DNA of 64,000 bases from JAAYJT01 sp037446395. GTDB taxonomy: Bacteria > Bacteroidota > Bacteroidia > Bacteroidales > JAAYJT01. The position numbers were made by a program, and so were the translations under genes. Each line of letters begins with the position of its first letter. Position 1 is the stretch's first letter. Shown here in pieces: positions 9,633-19,245 of this stretch. The notes below the pieces were generated by a model. That model saw nothing but the letters and a program-made list of their open reading frames with translations, was not told the origin of the DNA and ran no database searches. The DNA lies in NCBI GenBank assembly GCA_037446395.1, contig JBBIIP010000004.1, positions 80,583 through 144,582 on the forward strand, given 5' to 3'.

Positions 9633-11051
9633 TCAGATTAATTTCTTAACAATCTCATTTATATACACTTCAAGATTGGTATAATGTTGGTCAATTGAAA
9701 AAGAGTTGCCATCAGAGGCATCTGATGGGTTCAGTTTGTGGCGTACCTCCCATACATCTGGTATTCCATCTCCATCGCTATCAATAGGTGGTAGAGTAGA
9801 GCGCAGCGCGGGCCATCCTCCTACCTCATTCTGGCTGTTAATAATGCCGTTGCTGCCAAAAGTAAAGTCCCTGTCAGTAATTTCTCTGGCAATCCTTAGG
9901 TCCACAGCATCGCGTGATAGACTGGCACCTGCTTTTGAAAGCACCTGTTTATATGCTTTGTTGAGCTTCAAAACCTGCGATTGATTAGCGAATGGAAATT
10001 TGATTTCGGATTTTATAGAATCTCTATACACTCGCTGAATTGAGACATGATCCCATGTAGCTTTTTGTTTCTTTGATCTTTGCAGAAAGAATGCATTACC
10101 TTCAAGAAAAAAACTACCGTATGGCTGATATGGTTCGAGAACTTCTTCTTTGCTTGATTTTCTGGTGGCAGGGCCCGGGATATAAATGTTATTGATTATG
10201 TTGTAATTTCCATGCTCTCCACCGTAAGTAGCCTTTTCGCCCCAATTATAGATAATGTTATTTATTATCTCGGTTGTTTCGTTTCCATCAACAGGGTTGT
10301 AACGAGTCCCCTGCAGTCTTGGGTTTCGGCTGTTATGGTGCGCCAGAATATTGCATAAGAACGAGGCGTTTTTCCCTCCCCAAATTCCTCCGTAGCCATG
10401 TGGGCCTTTGCTGTGCACTGAATTATTCAGGCTTTCGCTGATAATTGACCATTGTATGGTAAAGTTCTCATTGTCGTAGAATGAGACCGTTTCATCAACC
10501 GACCAGCTCATGCTGCAATGATCAATTATTATATTTTTATTGTTTAATCCGGTAAGGGCGTCGTATTGCTTACCGGCGATATCGCCAGGCCTGAACCGAA
10601 TAAATCGAATGATGATATTGTCGGCATAAATCCGTACTTCATGACCTTTGATACAAATGCCGTCGCCGGGTGCAGTTTGCCCGGCAATGGTCAGGTCTCC
10701 ATGCCTGATGCTTAGATGAGACTTGAGTTCAATATTGCCTGAAATTTCGAAAATGATGATTCTGGCTCCAGGTGTATCAATCGCAGCTCTAAAGCTACCC
10801 GAGCCTTTATCATGCAGGTTGGTTACTTTTATTACTTTGCCACCACGGCCACCCGTTGTATACATTCCCCCTCCCATGGCTCCCGGAAAAGCAGGGACCT
10901 TTATCTGCGGGTTGTTGCTTATGGATTGAGTCTTACCATTGGTAGTGAATAAAACTGCAAAAATTAGCAACACAAACCACCACTTCAGGTTTTGTTTTTC
11001 AAATATCCTGATGACAGATTTAACCGTTTTTGAAATTAGGCAGAAAAACAT
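9633..11051 (-). CDS. Pectate lyase-like secreted enzyme (PL1 superfamily) with C-terminal Ca-binding repeat
   Basis: Predicted secreted pectate lyase and first gene of the SusCD operon. After a signal anchor (WWFVLLIFAVLF) come the segment PAFPGAMGGGMYTTGGRGG and a beta-helix with IIIDHCSMSWSVDE and HNSRNPRLQG near residue 240, the latter holding the likely catalytic arginine. The C-terminal region from about residue 423 has DSDGDGIPDVWE, a thrombospondin-3-like calcium-binding motif common in Bacteroidota pectate lyases. The start is taken at the ATG (11051) directly after an alternative TTG. It differs clearly from the second lyase at 1561-2865: it lacks a sorting domain, so it may act in the periplasm or at the membrane. 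Exact PL subfamily is not certain. Confidence 0.88.
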   Translation of the reverse strand: MFFCLISKTVKSVIRIFEKQNLKWWFVLLIFAVLFTTNGKTQSISNNPQIKVPAFPGAMGGGMYTTGGRGGKVIKVTNLHDKGSGSFRAAIDTPGARIIIFEISGNIELKSHLSIRHGDLTIAGQTAPGDGICIKGHEVRIYADNIIIRFIRFRPGDIAGKQYDALTGLNNKNIIIDHCSMSWSVDETVSFYDNENFTIQWSIISESLNNSVHSKGPHGYGGIWGGKNASFLCNILAHHNSRNPRLQGTRYNPVDGNETTEIINNIIYNWGEKATYGGEHGNYNIINNIYIPGPATRKSSKEEVLEPYQPYGSFFLEGNAFFLQRSKKQKATWDHVSIQRVYRDSIKSEIKFPFANQSQVLKLNKAYKQVLSKAGASLSRDAVDLRIAREITDRDFTFGSNGIINSQNEVGGWPALRSTLPPIDSDGDGIPDVWEVRHKLNPSDASDGNSFSIDQHYTNLEVYINEIVKKLI

Positions 11052-11123
11052 CAATATTATAAAGTTTGCCGATACTCAAAGTAAGCAAATAATGCCAAGA
11101 TCAGCTATTCAAAATTTGCTCAA

Positions 11124-14100
11124 CTAAGAACAATTTGTATCGTTCTGCAGCTTTTGTAAGGAAAACTCGGTTGGGCTTGTGTTGTAGTACTTGCGGAAGG
11201 CCCGGGAAAATGAGTTTGGATGGTCGAAACCAACCATGAATGCAACTTCCGCAACAGGAATTTTTTGCTGAAGCAGTTGCCCTGCACGTTTTAACCTGTA
11301 AGAGTCAATTATTTCTTTAGGCGATAATCCTGTAACCTGCTTTACTTTTCTTGAAAAATGAAAGCGGCTCAGGAAGAAATGTTGGCTCATGCTTTCAACA
11401 TCAAAATCAGAATCCGAAATATTCTCTTCCAGCACCAATTGAATCTTTCGGAGCATTTTGTCAACTTCAGAAACCACTTCGATTTCGGCTGGTTGGATGA
11501 TGAGGTCCCGAATAACTTTTTCGCGGGTTTTTTCTTTAGCCTTGAGAAGGTTTAGTATCCTGATTTTCAGGTATTCGGTGCTAAATGGCTTTTCAATATA
11601 AGCATCCGCTCCTGTGCGGTATCCTTCGAATTTGAATTGTGGGTCGTGCTTTGCAGTTAAAATAATCACGGGAATGTGGTTTGTGATAAAATTGGCTTTT
11701 AGCTTTTCGCATAATTCTATCCCATTCATTTCGGGCATCATCACATCAGTAATAATAATGTCAGGTTGATAGTCAATCGCCTTTTTATACCCGATGGCGC
11801 CGTTTTTCGCATCAATCACCTCAAAATCAGATTCCAGTAGCTCACGAATAAAGTCTCTTAATTCAGATTCGTCTTCAACAATGAGTGCAATGAGTTTATC
11901 AGTTTTGGATTTCGATGAGGCATCTTCAGAAGATGCAGCAGTTTCATGATCATTAAAATAGGAAATGATATTTTGCAGGTTATCTACTTCCGATCTTAAA
12001 TTTTCCGAGACATACGAAAGCTGTGGAGATCTTTTATCAAGCTGAACGCCAGAAATTTCGTCCTGATCAATCAGAAATGGAATTTCATAAGTAAAGGTGG
12101 TACCAGCTCCCTTTTGGCTTTTAACATTGATTTTGCCATCCTGGATGGAAACTAAATCCTTAACATAGGAGAGTCCTATGCCTGTGCTATCAAACCTGTG
12201 AGGAGCAGATTTATCTTTTGCCTGATAAAATCTTTCGAAAATGTGCGGCAAGTCCTCCTGTGAGATTCCTTTTCCGGTATCAGACACTTCAAAAACAATA
12301 GTATACTGTTGTCTATCTTGCACTAAGTCATCGCTACATGGTGTTTTTGTTTTCTCATCCGCATCTTCTTTCGAACTTATGCTTACCGATATTTTGCCTC
12401 CCGGTGGGGTGTGTTTGAACGAGTTGCTCAGGATATTGCACAGGATTTTCTCATTCTTGTCGTGATCGAAAAAGACGTTGAATTTTTCGAATTGGCTGCT
12501 GAACGAAAGATCAATATGCTGAACCTTGGCTATATCGTTGAACAGGCTAACTATTTCGTGGTAAAACGAAACAATTTCGCCGCTAATTGGATTTAATTCA
12601 AGATTTCCAGTTTCGGCCTGACGCACTTCAAGAATCTGATTAATAAGCCTTAGAATTCTTCTGGAATTTCGCTGAATTGATTCGTAGGCTTGATTAAGTC
12701 GGTTCGGGTCTGAATGATCCTGAGCTGAAAGCAGGCGTTCGATTGATCCCATGATCAGGGTGAGTGGGGTTCGGAATTCATGCGAAATATTTGTAAAAAA
12801 ATGTTGTTTCACATTAGAAAGCTCTTCAACTTTCTCAACCATTTCTTTTAACTGATCTCTTTGTTTTGTGATCTCGGTGCTCTTTTCTTCAAGTGTCAGG
12901 GTCTTTTTCTCCAGCTCCTCCTTTTGAAGCAGTATGGTTTCTTTTTGCCTTTCAATCTTTGATTGCCTGGTTTCCAGCGCTTGGTTTGCATCGCTCAAGG
13001 ATGAGTTCAGCTTTGAGAGGACAATATTTCGCCTGATTAACCTCGACTCGTATAGGCCAATGACAATTAAAAATGATAAAACAAGCACGATAAACCAGGC
13101 TTGCTTCCATATCGGCGGACTGACCGTCAAAAAAACCTTTACCGGGTCCGGTTCAACGTTCAAATCTTTATCTCTAGCTCTTACCTCGAATGTATGTTTC
13201 CCGCTTGCAAGTTTAGCGAGCACAATACTGGTTTCCTTAGAAAAATCTGACCACTCTTCCTGATTTAGCCTGTGAGAATATGTAAGCTGATTTGTAGGAG
13301 TATTCTCCCAGAAGTCCGTGCCATTCCAACCGATGAGGGTGCTGCCGGTGCGGTCAACTTTTTCTGAGTACACATTTATGGTTGTTTTGGGCGGAATGGT
13401 GTCAGGAATATATTTAACGGCCCAGTAATCCTCCAAAGCTTTTGCCGGTGTAATGCTAAACGGAAAGGCTCTCCTTTTCCATTCTCTTAATGCCCTGTTT
13501 ATCCATATCGAGCCTGAATTATCAACCAGAATTTCGCCACCCTCTCGTGGCATTCGAAAGTCCTCAGTGAAAATATCTGAGAACCATCTTTGCCCATCGA
13601 ACCAGGCAATATCTCTGTCTGTAATTGCCCAAACCTTTTTTGGGCTTTCTTCATAAATACTAATGATCGTATTGCTTGGCAGGCCTTGATTGTTGGTATA
13701 CTGAGTCCATTCATTTCCGTTAAACCTAAATAATCCATAATATCTTGAACCAACCCAGAGATTTTTACGACTGTGAACAATATCTATGTATTCATTAAAG
13801 TACTCTTTGCCCTTCAGCGATTGCCAGCGTTGGTTTTCGAGCTTCAGTAGGTTGGTGCCTCCGAGCCAGAGTGTGCCATCAGGCGACTGGCCGATCCCAT
13901 AAACGTTATGCTGGATGATGCCTTCGCTGTTGGTGTAATGCCTCCATATCAGGTTTGTTTCATCGGGGTTTTTTAACTGCAATACGCCCGAAATTTGTCC
14001 GAGTGATTCCTGCCTGTCAACGCTTGCCCCAAACCACAGAGATCCTTCTCTGTCCTGAAAAACAGAGCGCGGGTCAATTCCCCAGGATAATTTGGGATGC

Positions 14101-15479
14101 ATCTGCACTATCCATTTACCATCTTTTAAGTATGCAGTTGCAGCCACGCCCTGATGACTTCCGGCGAGCCAAATTCTTCCTTTGGAAGTGGAAATGCATT
14201 TGACTGGAGCATCAATTAATCCGCTTTGGTTGTCAAAGGCAAACCAGTTATTATTTTGATGATACACTACCTTTCCATCGGATGCGATGAACCATTCTCT
14301 TGTAAGCTGGTCTGTAAATTGAAAATTTAGCCCGTTATATTTAAGCCATTGATTACCATTATAGCTAAACCTGAAAACATCGCCTTGTATTCCTGCAATC
14401 CATATTTGCCCATCGCGCGATTCGTGAAGAATAATTCTTGATGATGGAATCGGCGGGTTAGGTGGGGTAAACACGTTCCATCTCCCGGATTTGAAAACAT
14501 ATAGTTTCCCTAATCCTCCGATCCAAATTGAGCCGTCAGAAATTTCTATGATATCGGTGTGTAGCTCATCGCCACCAAATTTATCGCTAAGTTTCAGAAG
14601 TTCCCACTTACCAGCTTTGTTTCGAAGAATCCCACTTTTATAAAAACCGTTTATAATCCATAGCTCCCCATTCCTTGTCTTTATCAACTCGTTTCGGTTA
14701 GGCAGTTTATACCCGCCAAGCTCTTCCTTCAAATCAAACCGGTGCAAAACACAGTTTAATGTGTCGGATGGATAAAATTTCAACAATTTCCCGTCATTAT
14801 TTCTCGACATGAATATCCAGATTCTTCCATCGTCTTCAATAAAAATATCATCAACCCTGCCAAAATTCCTTTGAAAAAGAATCTCGTCCGGTAGAATGCA
14901 GATTTTCAGGTTTGGGTGGGCTTCTCGGAATGCATTTACCCTGGAAAGCACAGTAAAAACACTAATTTCTTCTTTTTTATTAACTACTAGGACTCCGTTT
15001 TGTATTCCGGCTATCAGGCTACCATCAGGCGTTTGCCTAATGCACGTAACCATGCCCATCAGGGAATCGGATTGTGGAAAAATTTTCGTCCAGCCCTCAT
15101 TTGCAAACGCCAGGAGGCCTGATTCAGATCCCGCAACAAGGCGTCCGTCCCGGGTTTCAAAAATTATGCCCACCGGGCTTTTCAGATAGGGTTTATCTTT
15201 ATAATATGTAAGGTTATATCCATCATAGCGGAGGATTCCTTTATCCAGGCCAAACCACATATTGCCATGCTTGTCGTCAATCATGCTTCTGACACCCTTG
15301 CCTGAAAGACCTTCGATATGCCTCCATCGCCATACTTCGTTCAAAGGTTCGGAAGTTTGTGCTGAAAATGGATTCTGTGCAAGGAGAAAAGTCGTGGTGG
15401 AGATAAATACGAATAATGCAAGGGTAATTCTGCCTAAACATGTATAAAGACTTCTCTTCAAGAACCGGTGATAATTCAT
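11124..15479 (-). CDS. Hybrid two-component system sensor/regulator (HTCS)
   Basis: One-protein sensor and transcription activator of polysaccharide utilisation loci, 1451 residues. Order: signal peptide; two-component-regulator beta-propeller repeats (about 45-690, many copies like GNMWFGLDKGI and DGTLWLGGTN); a Y_Y_Y-type domain (about 700-785); a membrane helix near 793-813; a coiled coil; a HisKA domain with NISHEFRTPLTLI (His about 900); a HATPase with DTGKGI; a receiver domain with IIITDVMMPEMNG (Asp about 1243); and an AraC-type helix-turn-helix (about 1360-1440). The periplasmic propeller should bind a pectin oligosaccharide released by the adjacent lyases. It is encoded just upstream of the pectate lyase/SusCD run in the same orientation, so that operon is its probable target. 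Confidence 0.96.
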   Translation of the reverse strand: MNYHRFLKRSLYTCLGRITLALFVFISTTTFLLAQNPFSAQTSEPLNEVWRWRHIEGLSGKGVRSMIDDKHGNMWFGLDKGILRYDGYNLTYYKDKPYLKSPVGIIFETRDGRLVAGSESGLLAFANEGWTKIFPQSDSLMGMVTCIRQTPDGSLIAGIQNGVLVVNKKEEISVFTVLSRVNAFREAHPNLKICILPDEILFQRNFGRVDDIFIEDDGRIWIFMSRNNDGKLLKFYPSDTLNCVLHRFDLKEELGGYKLPNRNELIKTRNGELWIINGFYKSGILRNKAGKWELLKLSDKFGGDELHTDIIEISDGSIWIGGLGKLYVFKSGRWNVFTPPNPPIPSSRIILHESRDGQIWIAGIQGDVFRFSYNGNQWLKYNGLNFQFTDQLTREWFIASDGKVVYHQNNNWFAFDNQSGLIDAPVKCISTSKGRIWLAGSHQGVAATAYLKDGKWIVQMHPKLSWGIDPRSVFQDREGSLWFGASVDRQESLGQISGVLQLKNPDETNLIWRHYTNSEGIIQHNVYGIGQSPDGTLWLGGTNLLKLENQRWQSLKGKEYFNEYIDIVHSRKNLWVGSRYYGLFRFNGNEWTQYTNNQGLPSNTIISIYEESPKKVWAITDRDIAWFDGQRWFSDIFTEDFRMPREGGEILVDNSGSIWINRALREWKRRAFPFSITPAKALEDYWAVKYIPDTIPPKTTINVYSEKVDRTGSTLIGWNGTDFWENTPTNQLTYSHRLNQEEWSDFSKETSIVLAKLASGKHTFEVRARDKDLNVEPDPVKVFLTVSPPIWKQAWFIVLVLSFLIVIGLYESRLIRRNIVLSKLNSSLSDANQALETRQSKIERQKETILLQKEELEKKTLTLEEKSTEITKQRDQLKEMVEKVEELSNVKQHFFTNISHEFRTPLTLIMGSIERLLSAQDHSDPNRLNQAYESIQRNSRRILRLINQILEVRQAETGNLELNPISGEIVSFYHEIVSLFNDIAKVQHIDLSFSSQFEKFNVFFDHDKNEKILCNILSNSFKHTPPGGKISVSISSKEDADEKTKTPCSDDLVQDRQQYTIVFEVSDTGKGISQEDLPHIFERFYQAKDKSAPHRFDSTGIGLSYVKDLVSIQDGKINVKSQKGAGTTFTYEIPFLIDQDEISGVQLDKRSPQLSYVSENLRSEVDNLQNIISYFNDHETAASSEDASSKSKTDKLIALIVEDESELRDFIRELLESDFEVIDAKNGAIGYKKAIDYQPDIIITDVMMPEMNGIELCEKLKANFITNHIPVIILTAKHDPQFKFEGYRTGADAYIEKPFSTEYLKIRILNLLKAKEKTREKVIRDLIIQPAEIEVVSEVDKMLRKIQLVLEENISDSDFDVESMSQHFFLSRFHFSRKVKQVTGLSPKEIIDSYRLKRAGQLLQQKIPVAEVAFMVGFDHPNSFSRAFRKYYNTSPTEFSLQKLQNDTNCS

Positions 15480-15538
15480 TGTAAACCCGATGAATGCTTA
15501 TCCAAAATTAATAAATTTAAGCAGGTTATCATCAGAAA

Positions 15539-16834
15539 TTAAAATCCGAAAATACCCGGAAGCCATAAACTCAACTTTGGCAGGTATGTGATGACCAATA
15601 AAATAACGATCATGGCGGCAAACATAGGGAGCAATGGTCTTATTACTTTTTCGATTCCAATTTTTGCCACACTGCAACCAATAAACAGCACTGAGCCAAC
15701 CGGTGGCGTGCATAAACCAATACTCAAGTTTACTACCATAATGATACCGAAGTGGATGGGGTCAACTCCTAAGTTGATAACTACCGGTAAGAAAATTGGG
15801 GTAAAAATTAATACTGCAGGGGTCATATCCATAAATATTCCCACAAAGAGCAGAATCATATTTATTATCAGAAGCAGCACAATCTTATTTTCGCTAATGC
15901 TTAGCAGCCCCTCGCTTACACTTTGAGGAATATTTGCATAGGACATGACCCAAGACAAACCCATGGAAGTGCCAACCAATAAAAGTACGATGGCTGTGAT
16001 GCCCACGGTTCTGAGCAGAATACCTGGCATGTCGCTCAATTTGAGTTGCTTATAAATCATTGAAAGAATAAGTGTATAAAGCACAGCAATCGCTGATGCT
16101 TCGGTTGCTGTAAAATAGCCTGCGATAATTCCCCCGATAACAACCACCAAGAGGAAAAGGCTGGGAATGGCAGCCAGAAATTTATAGATGCCTGTTTTAA
16201 GTCCCACCTTCTCGCCTACCGGGTAATTTTTTCTATATGCCACCGCAGCAGCAACAACCATCAGCACCAGACCAACAAGTATTCCAGGTATATAACCTGC
16301 CAGGAACAATGCTGCGATAGAAACTCCTCCGCTTGCCAAACTATACACAATCAGGATATTGCTGGGTGGAATTACAAGGCCGGTTGTTGCTGAGGTAATG
16401 TTAACTGCGGCAGCAAACCCCCTGTCATATCCCTCGTCAACCATTTTGGGTGTCATGAAACTTCCGATGGCTGAGGCCGATGCAGCTGCCGAGCCTGAGA
16501 TCGCTCCAAAGAGCATATTGGCCATAATATTAACAAAAGCCAGTCCGCCAGGTAACCGACCAACCAGCACTTTTGCAAAATCTATCAATCTGAGAGCAAT
16601 TCCTCCCTGGTTCATTAATTGACCGGCAAGTATAAAAAATGGGATAGCCAGCAGAGCAAAACTATCGAGCGAGGTTGCCATGCGTTGGGCAAATGTTGTG
16701 AAAGCAGGCAGGGGCATTATACTTAGCAGCATGGTAATAATACCCGAAATTCCAATGCTGTATGCTATGGGAACCCCGAGTGCAAGTAATAGAATAAAGC
16801 TTCCTACAAGTACCAGTATTTCAATGTATTCCAT
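15539..16834 (-). CDS. dctM: TRAP transporter large permease DctM
   Basis: Large membrane subunit of a tripartite ATP-independent periplasmic transporter, which drives solute uptake with an ion gradient. The 431-residue product is a multi-span protein of the expected length with the DctM signatures PFFILAGQLMNQGGIA and GAISGSAAASASAIG, and LIVYSLASGG in the middle. It follows dctQ by 10 nt and is last in the kdgA-dctPQM run. Context points to uronates, unsaturated uronides or ketodeoxy-uronates as substrate, as in TRAP systems for galacturonate known from proteobacteria; this is inference. TRAP systems are less usual than MFS carriers in Bacteroidota pectin loci. Confidence 0.95.
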   Translation of the reverse strand: MEYIEILVLVGSFILLLALGVPIAYSIGISGIITMLLSIMPLPAFTTFAQRMATSLDSFALLAIPFFILAGQLMNQGGIALRLIDFAKVLVGRLPGGLAFVNIMANMLFGAISGSAAASASAIGSFMTPKMVDEGYDRGFAAAVNITSATTGLVIPPSNILIVYSLASGGVSIAALFLAGYIPGILVGLVLMVVAAAVAYRKNYPVGEKVGLKTGIYKFLAAIPSLFLLVVVIGGIIAGYFTATEASAIAVLYTLILSMIYKQLKLSDMPGILLRTVGITAIVLLLVGTSMGLSWVMSYANIPQSVSEGLLSISENKIVLLLIINMILLFVGIFMDMTPAVLIFTPIFLPVVINLGVDPIHFGIIMVVNLSIGLCTPPVGSVLFIGCSVAKIGIEKVIRPLLPMFAAMIVILLVITYLPKLSLWLPGIFGF

Positions 16835-16844
16835 AATTTTTTCA

Positions 16845-17345
16845 TTAGAGCGGATTATGACCAGGCATTTGACTATCGGTTCTTGACTTAGCAGTCAGGA
16901 TGTCATGGGCAGCATAATATATAATAAAAACACCACTGAGTGGGATTACCAGATAAACATAGCCAATCGGAATCTGGAGCGCAGACGAAATCTGATTAAG
17001 TTTAAAAGTGATGTAAACCAGGTTTGAACCGCCGATGATTAAAGTCACGATTGCAAACGCGATTATGAGGCTGTTGATTATAATTTCGAGCCATGCTCTT
17101 CCTTTTGGCCCAAATTTTTTTGATATCAGGTCTATGGCAAGGTGCTGTTTCTGGCCGGTGGCATATGCCGCACCAAGCAATCCAACCCAGACTAATAAAT
17201 AGCCGGCCAATTCATCGGTAAACGAACTGGGGTGGCCAACTAAAAAACGACTGGCTACCTGCCATAAAACATTTATAACCAGCACTCCCATGATAATTGT
17301 GACAAAGGCTCCTAAAAAAGTATTGATTAATTTTCTGATATACAT
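16845..17345 (-). CDS. dctQ: TRAP transporter small permease DctQ
   Basis: Small membrane subunit of the TRAP transporter. From the ATG at 17345 (MYIRKLINTF) the protein has 166 residues and four hydrophobic segments, with the DctQ-type RFLVGHPSSFTDELAGYLLVWVG region split between helices 1 and 2. A longer reading from a GTG at 17399 would abut the end of the upstream gene and adds no conserved sequence, so the ATG is preferred. It lies between dctP and dctM, the normal order. Confidence 0.92.
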   Translation of the reverse strand: MYIRKLINTFLGAFVTIIMGVLVINVLWQVASRFLVGHPSSFTDELAGYLLVWVGLLGAAYATGQKQHLAIDLISKKFGPKGRAWLEIIINSLIIAFAIVTLIIGGSNLVYITFKLNQISSALQIPIGYVYLVIPLSGVFIIYYAAHDILTAKSRTDSQMPGHNPL

Positions 17346-17398
17346 ATTGTTAGATTTTAATATAGCGATTGAAGCGGGCAGCCTTGATGCCTGCTGCA

Positions 17399-18406
17399 CT
17401 AATGATATTCTCTGATTCTCTCGATGATATTGAATAAAGCGGAGTCCTGCCTGCAGTTTTCATAAATGCTTTGAACCCGTTCAATGAATGGTGCTTTGTC
17501 TGGGTGTATAATTGTTACTCCGGCTTCCTGGGCCAACCTTAATGATTCATTTTCAGATTCCTTCCACGACATTCGTTGATACTCAGCCGATTCGTCAGCA
17601 GCCTCCTGCAACCATTGTTGCTCCTGCTTTGTGAGTGTTTTCCATATTTTTGTGCTGATCAGCAATACATCGGGTATGGTAGAGTGTTCATTTAAAGAAT
17701 AATAGCGACAAACTTCATAATGGTGTGAAAGATAAAAACTTGGTGGATTGTTTTCGGCACCGTCTACCACACCTCCTTGCAAAGCAGTGTATAGTTCGCC
17801 CCATGAAATTGGAGTGGGAGAGCCACCAAAAGCCCTGATCATGTTTACTGAAGAAGGGCTTTGCATAACCCTGATTTTCAAGCCTTTTAAGTCGTTGGGA
17901 TGGTTTATGGGGCGGTCTTTGGTATAGAAACTTCTGCTACCGGCATCATAGAAAGTGAGTCCACGCAACCAGAATTTTTCCCCATCAAGCAGAATTTTCT
18001 TACCGATGTCGCTATCGAGCACCCTGTGAGCATGCTCCCTGCTTGTGAAAATATAGGGAAGGCCAAATATTTTGAAGTTCGGGGCAAATCCTTCCATAAT
18101 GGCAGCAGAAACTTTTGTGATGGCGAGGCTACCTATCTGAAGCATTTCCACATTTTCCCTCTCTGAGCCGAGCTGTCCACCCGGATAGATATCAAGGCGC
18201 AATTTACCCCCGGATTTTTCTTTCGCCTTTTCAGCCATAAACACCATGCCCTTGTGCACCGAATGGCTTTGGTCTAGACCATGGGCCAGCTTGAGTACCC
18301 GAACCTGCCCTACCCGTTGGCACGATGGAATGATAAATAGCATTATTGCAAGAGTAATGCAGTATGAAAGAAAATTATTATTGAACACGGGTGTTTTAAT
18401 AATCAT
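17399..18406 (-). CDS. dctP: TRAP transporter substrate-binding protein DctP (lipoprotein)
   Basis: Periplasmic solute receptor of the TRAP system, 335 residues. The N terminus has a hydrophobic segment ending in IIPSC, which reads as a lipobox, so it is probably tethered to the inner membrane rather than free. Family features include LAHGLDQSHSVHKG at the mature N terminus, GLKIRVMQSPSSVNM (the arginine that binds the ligand carboxylate in DctP proteins) and GGVVDGAENNPPSFY. An acidic sugar ligand fits both the family and the neighbourhood (kdgA 19 nt upstream, KDG pathway genes around it). Confidence 0.94.
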   Translation of the reverse strand: MIIKTPVFNNNFLSYCITLAIMLFIIPSCQRVGQVRVLKLAHGLDQSHSVHKGMVFMAEKAKEKSGGKLRLDIYPGGQLGSERENVEMLQIGSLAITKVSAAIMEGFAPNFKIFGLPYIFTSREHAHRVLDSDIGKKILLDGEKFWLRGLTFYDAGSRSFYTKDRPINHPNDLKGLKIRVMQSPSSVNMIRAFGGSPTPISWGELYTALQGGVVDGAENNPPSFYLSHHYEVCRYYSLNEHSTIPDVLLISTKIWKTLTKQEQQWLQEAADESAEYQRMSWKESENESLRLAQEAGVTIIHPDKAPFIERVQSIYENCRQDSALFNIIERIREYH

Positions 18407-18425
18407 AGATTGAATGAGATAGAAT

Positions 18426-19106
18426 TTAATTGCCTGTTCTTCTGATTTCTTTTAACAAAGCGACGGTTTCCTTTACCTTTTGCTCTAACAGGCCAAAGTT
18501 TTTTTTTCTGATTATTTCGGCCGTGATGAGATTTGAACCCATCCCAACACACGTGACCCCAGCCTTAAACCATGCCGACAGATTTTCTTTAGAGGGTTCC
18601 ACACCGCCTGTTGGCATCAGGCTGGTCCAGGGCATAGGCCCTTTGATGGCTTTAACAAATTCCGGTCCTCCTACCTGCTCTCCGGGAAAAATCTTCACAA
18701 TTTCTGCTCCCAGTTCTTCGGCAAGTGAAATTTCGGTGAGCGATCCACAACCGGGCGACCATAATATTTTGCGACGGTTGCATGTCCTAGCAATATCTTC
18801 CTTCAAAACCGGTGACACAATGAAGTTTGCTCCCAATTGAATATATAAACCTGCTGTGCCTGCATCCATCACTGATCCTGCACCGAGAATCACCTCCGGC
18901 AACTCCTTGATGATCCTTTTGTGAACCTCGGAAAAAACCTCATGGGCAAAATCTCCACGGTTTGTGAATTCAAAAACATTAAGCCCACCATTGAAACATG
19001 CCCTGATTACTTCGAAACAAATTCCGGAATCCGGGTGATAAAAAACAGGAATGATTCCTGCACGTTCCATTGCTTGTGCTACCTGAATCCTTGTATATCT
19101 TGCCAT
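18426..19106 (-). CDS. kdgA: 2-keto-3-deoxy-6-phosphogluconate (KDPG) aldolase
   Basis: Cleaves KDPG to pyruvate and glyceraldehyde 3-phosphate, the last step of uronate degradation, in the cytoplasm. The class I aldolase fold is recognisable: AGIIPVFYHPD at the N terminus, FIVSPVLKEDIARTC, and VKIFPGEQVGG with the Schiff-base lysine; GAGSVMDAG holds the phosphate-site region. The ATG at 19106 gives 226 residues; an in-frame TTG 17 codons upstream would place coding sequence over the operator and -7 box and is rejected. First gene of the kdgA-dctPQM transcript, with a LacI-type operator immediately upstream. Confidence 0.94.
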   Translation of the reverse strand: MARYTRIQVAQAMERAGIIPVFYHPDSGICFEVIRACFNGGLNVFEFTNRGDFAHEVFSEVHKRIIKELPEVILGAGSVMDAGTAGLYIQLGANFIVSPVLKEDIARTCNRRKILWSPGCGSLTEISLAEELGAEIVKIFPGEQVGGPEFVKAIKGPMPWTSLMPTGGVEPSKENLSAWFKAGVTCVGMGSNLITAEIIRKKNFGLLEQKVKETVALLKEIRRTGN

Positions 19107-19141
19107 AGTACTGAAGGTTTTAGTTGAAATTGCCTGGATGC

Positions 19142-19162
19142 GCAAACGATTGCACAAAAATA
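19142..19162 (-). promoter_or_regulatory. kdgA promoter -7 box and LacI-type operator
   Basis: On the minus strand, a Bacteroidota -7 element TATTTTTG (19162-19155) is followed after one base by GCAATCGTTTGC (19153-19142), a 12-bp near-palindrome of LacI-family form (5 of 6 pairs match about a central CG). The operator therefore covers the expected transcription start of kdgA-dctPQM. The -33 region is only TTTA. The same operator sits at the same one-base distance after the -7 box of kduI. The adjacent divergent LacI gene is the obvious binder. Confidence 0.8.
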
Positions 19163-19164
19163 AT

Positions 19165-19172
19165 TATCTTTG
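19165..19172 (+). promoter_or_regulatory. Possible -7 box of the lacI-family gene
   Basis: TATCTTTG fits TAnnTTTG and lies 73 nt before the LacI ATG on the plus strand. No good TTTG is present at the -33 spacing. If used, the shared operator at 19142-19153 would lie upstream of it, allowing autoregulation. Confidence 0.4.
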
Positions 19173-19245
19173 TCGAATAAATAAAATTAAGCCAATCATA
19201 ATTTTTGAAATGTAAAAATAATACATCTAAGTTTTTCATTTCACG

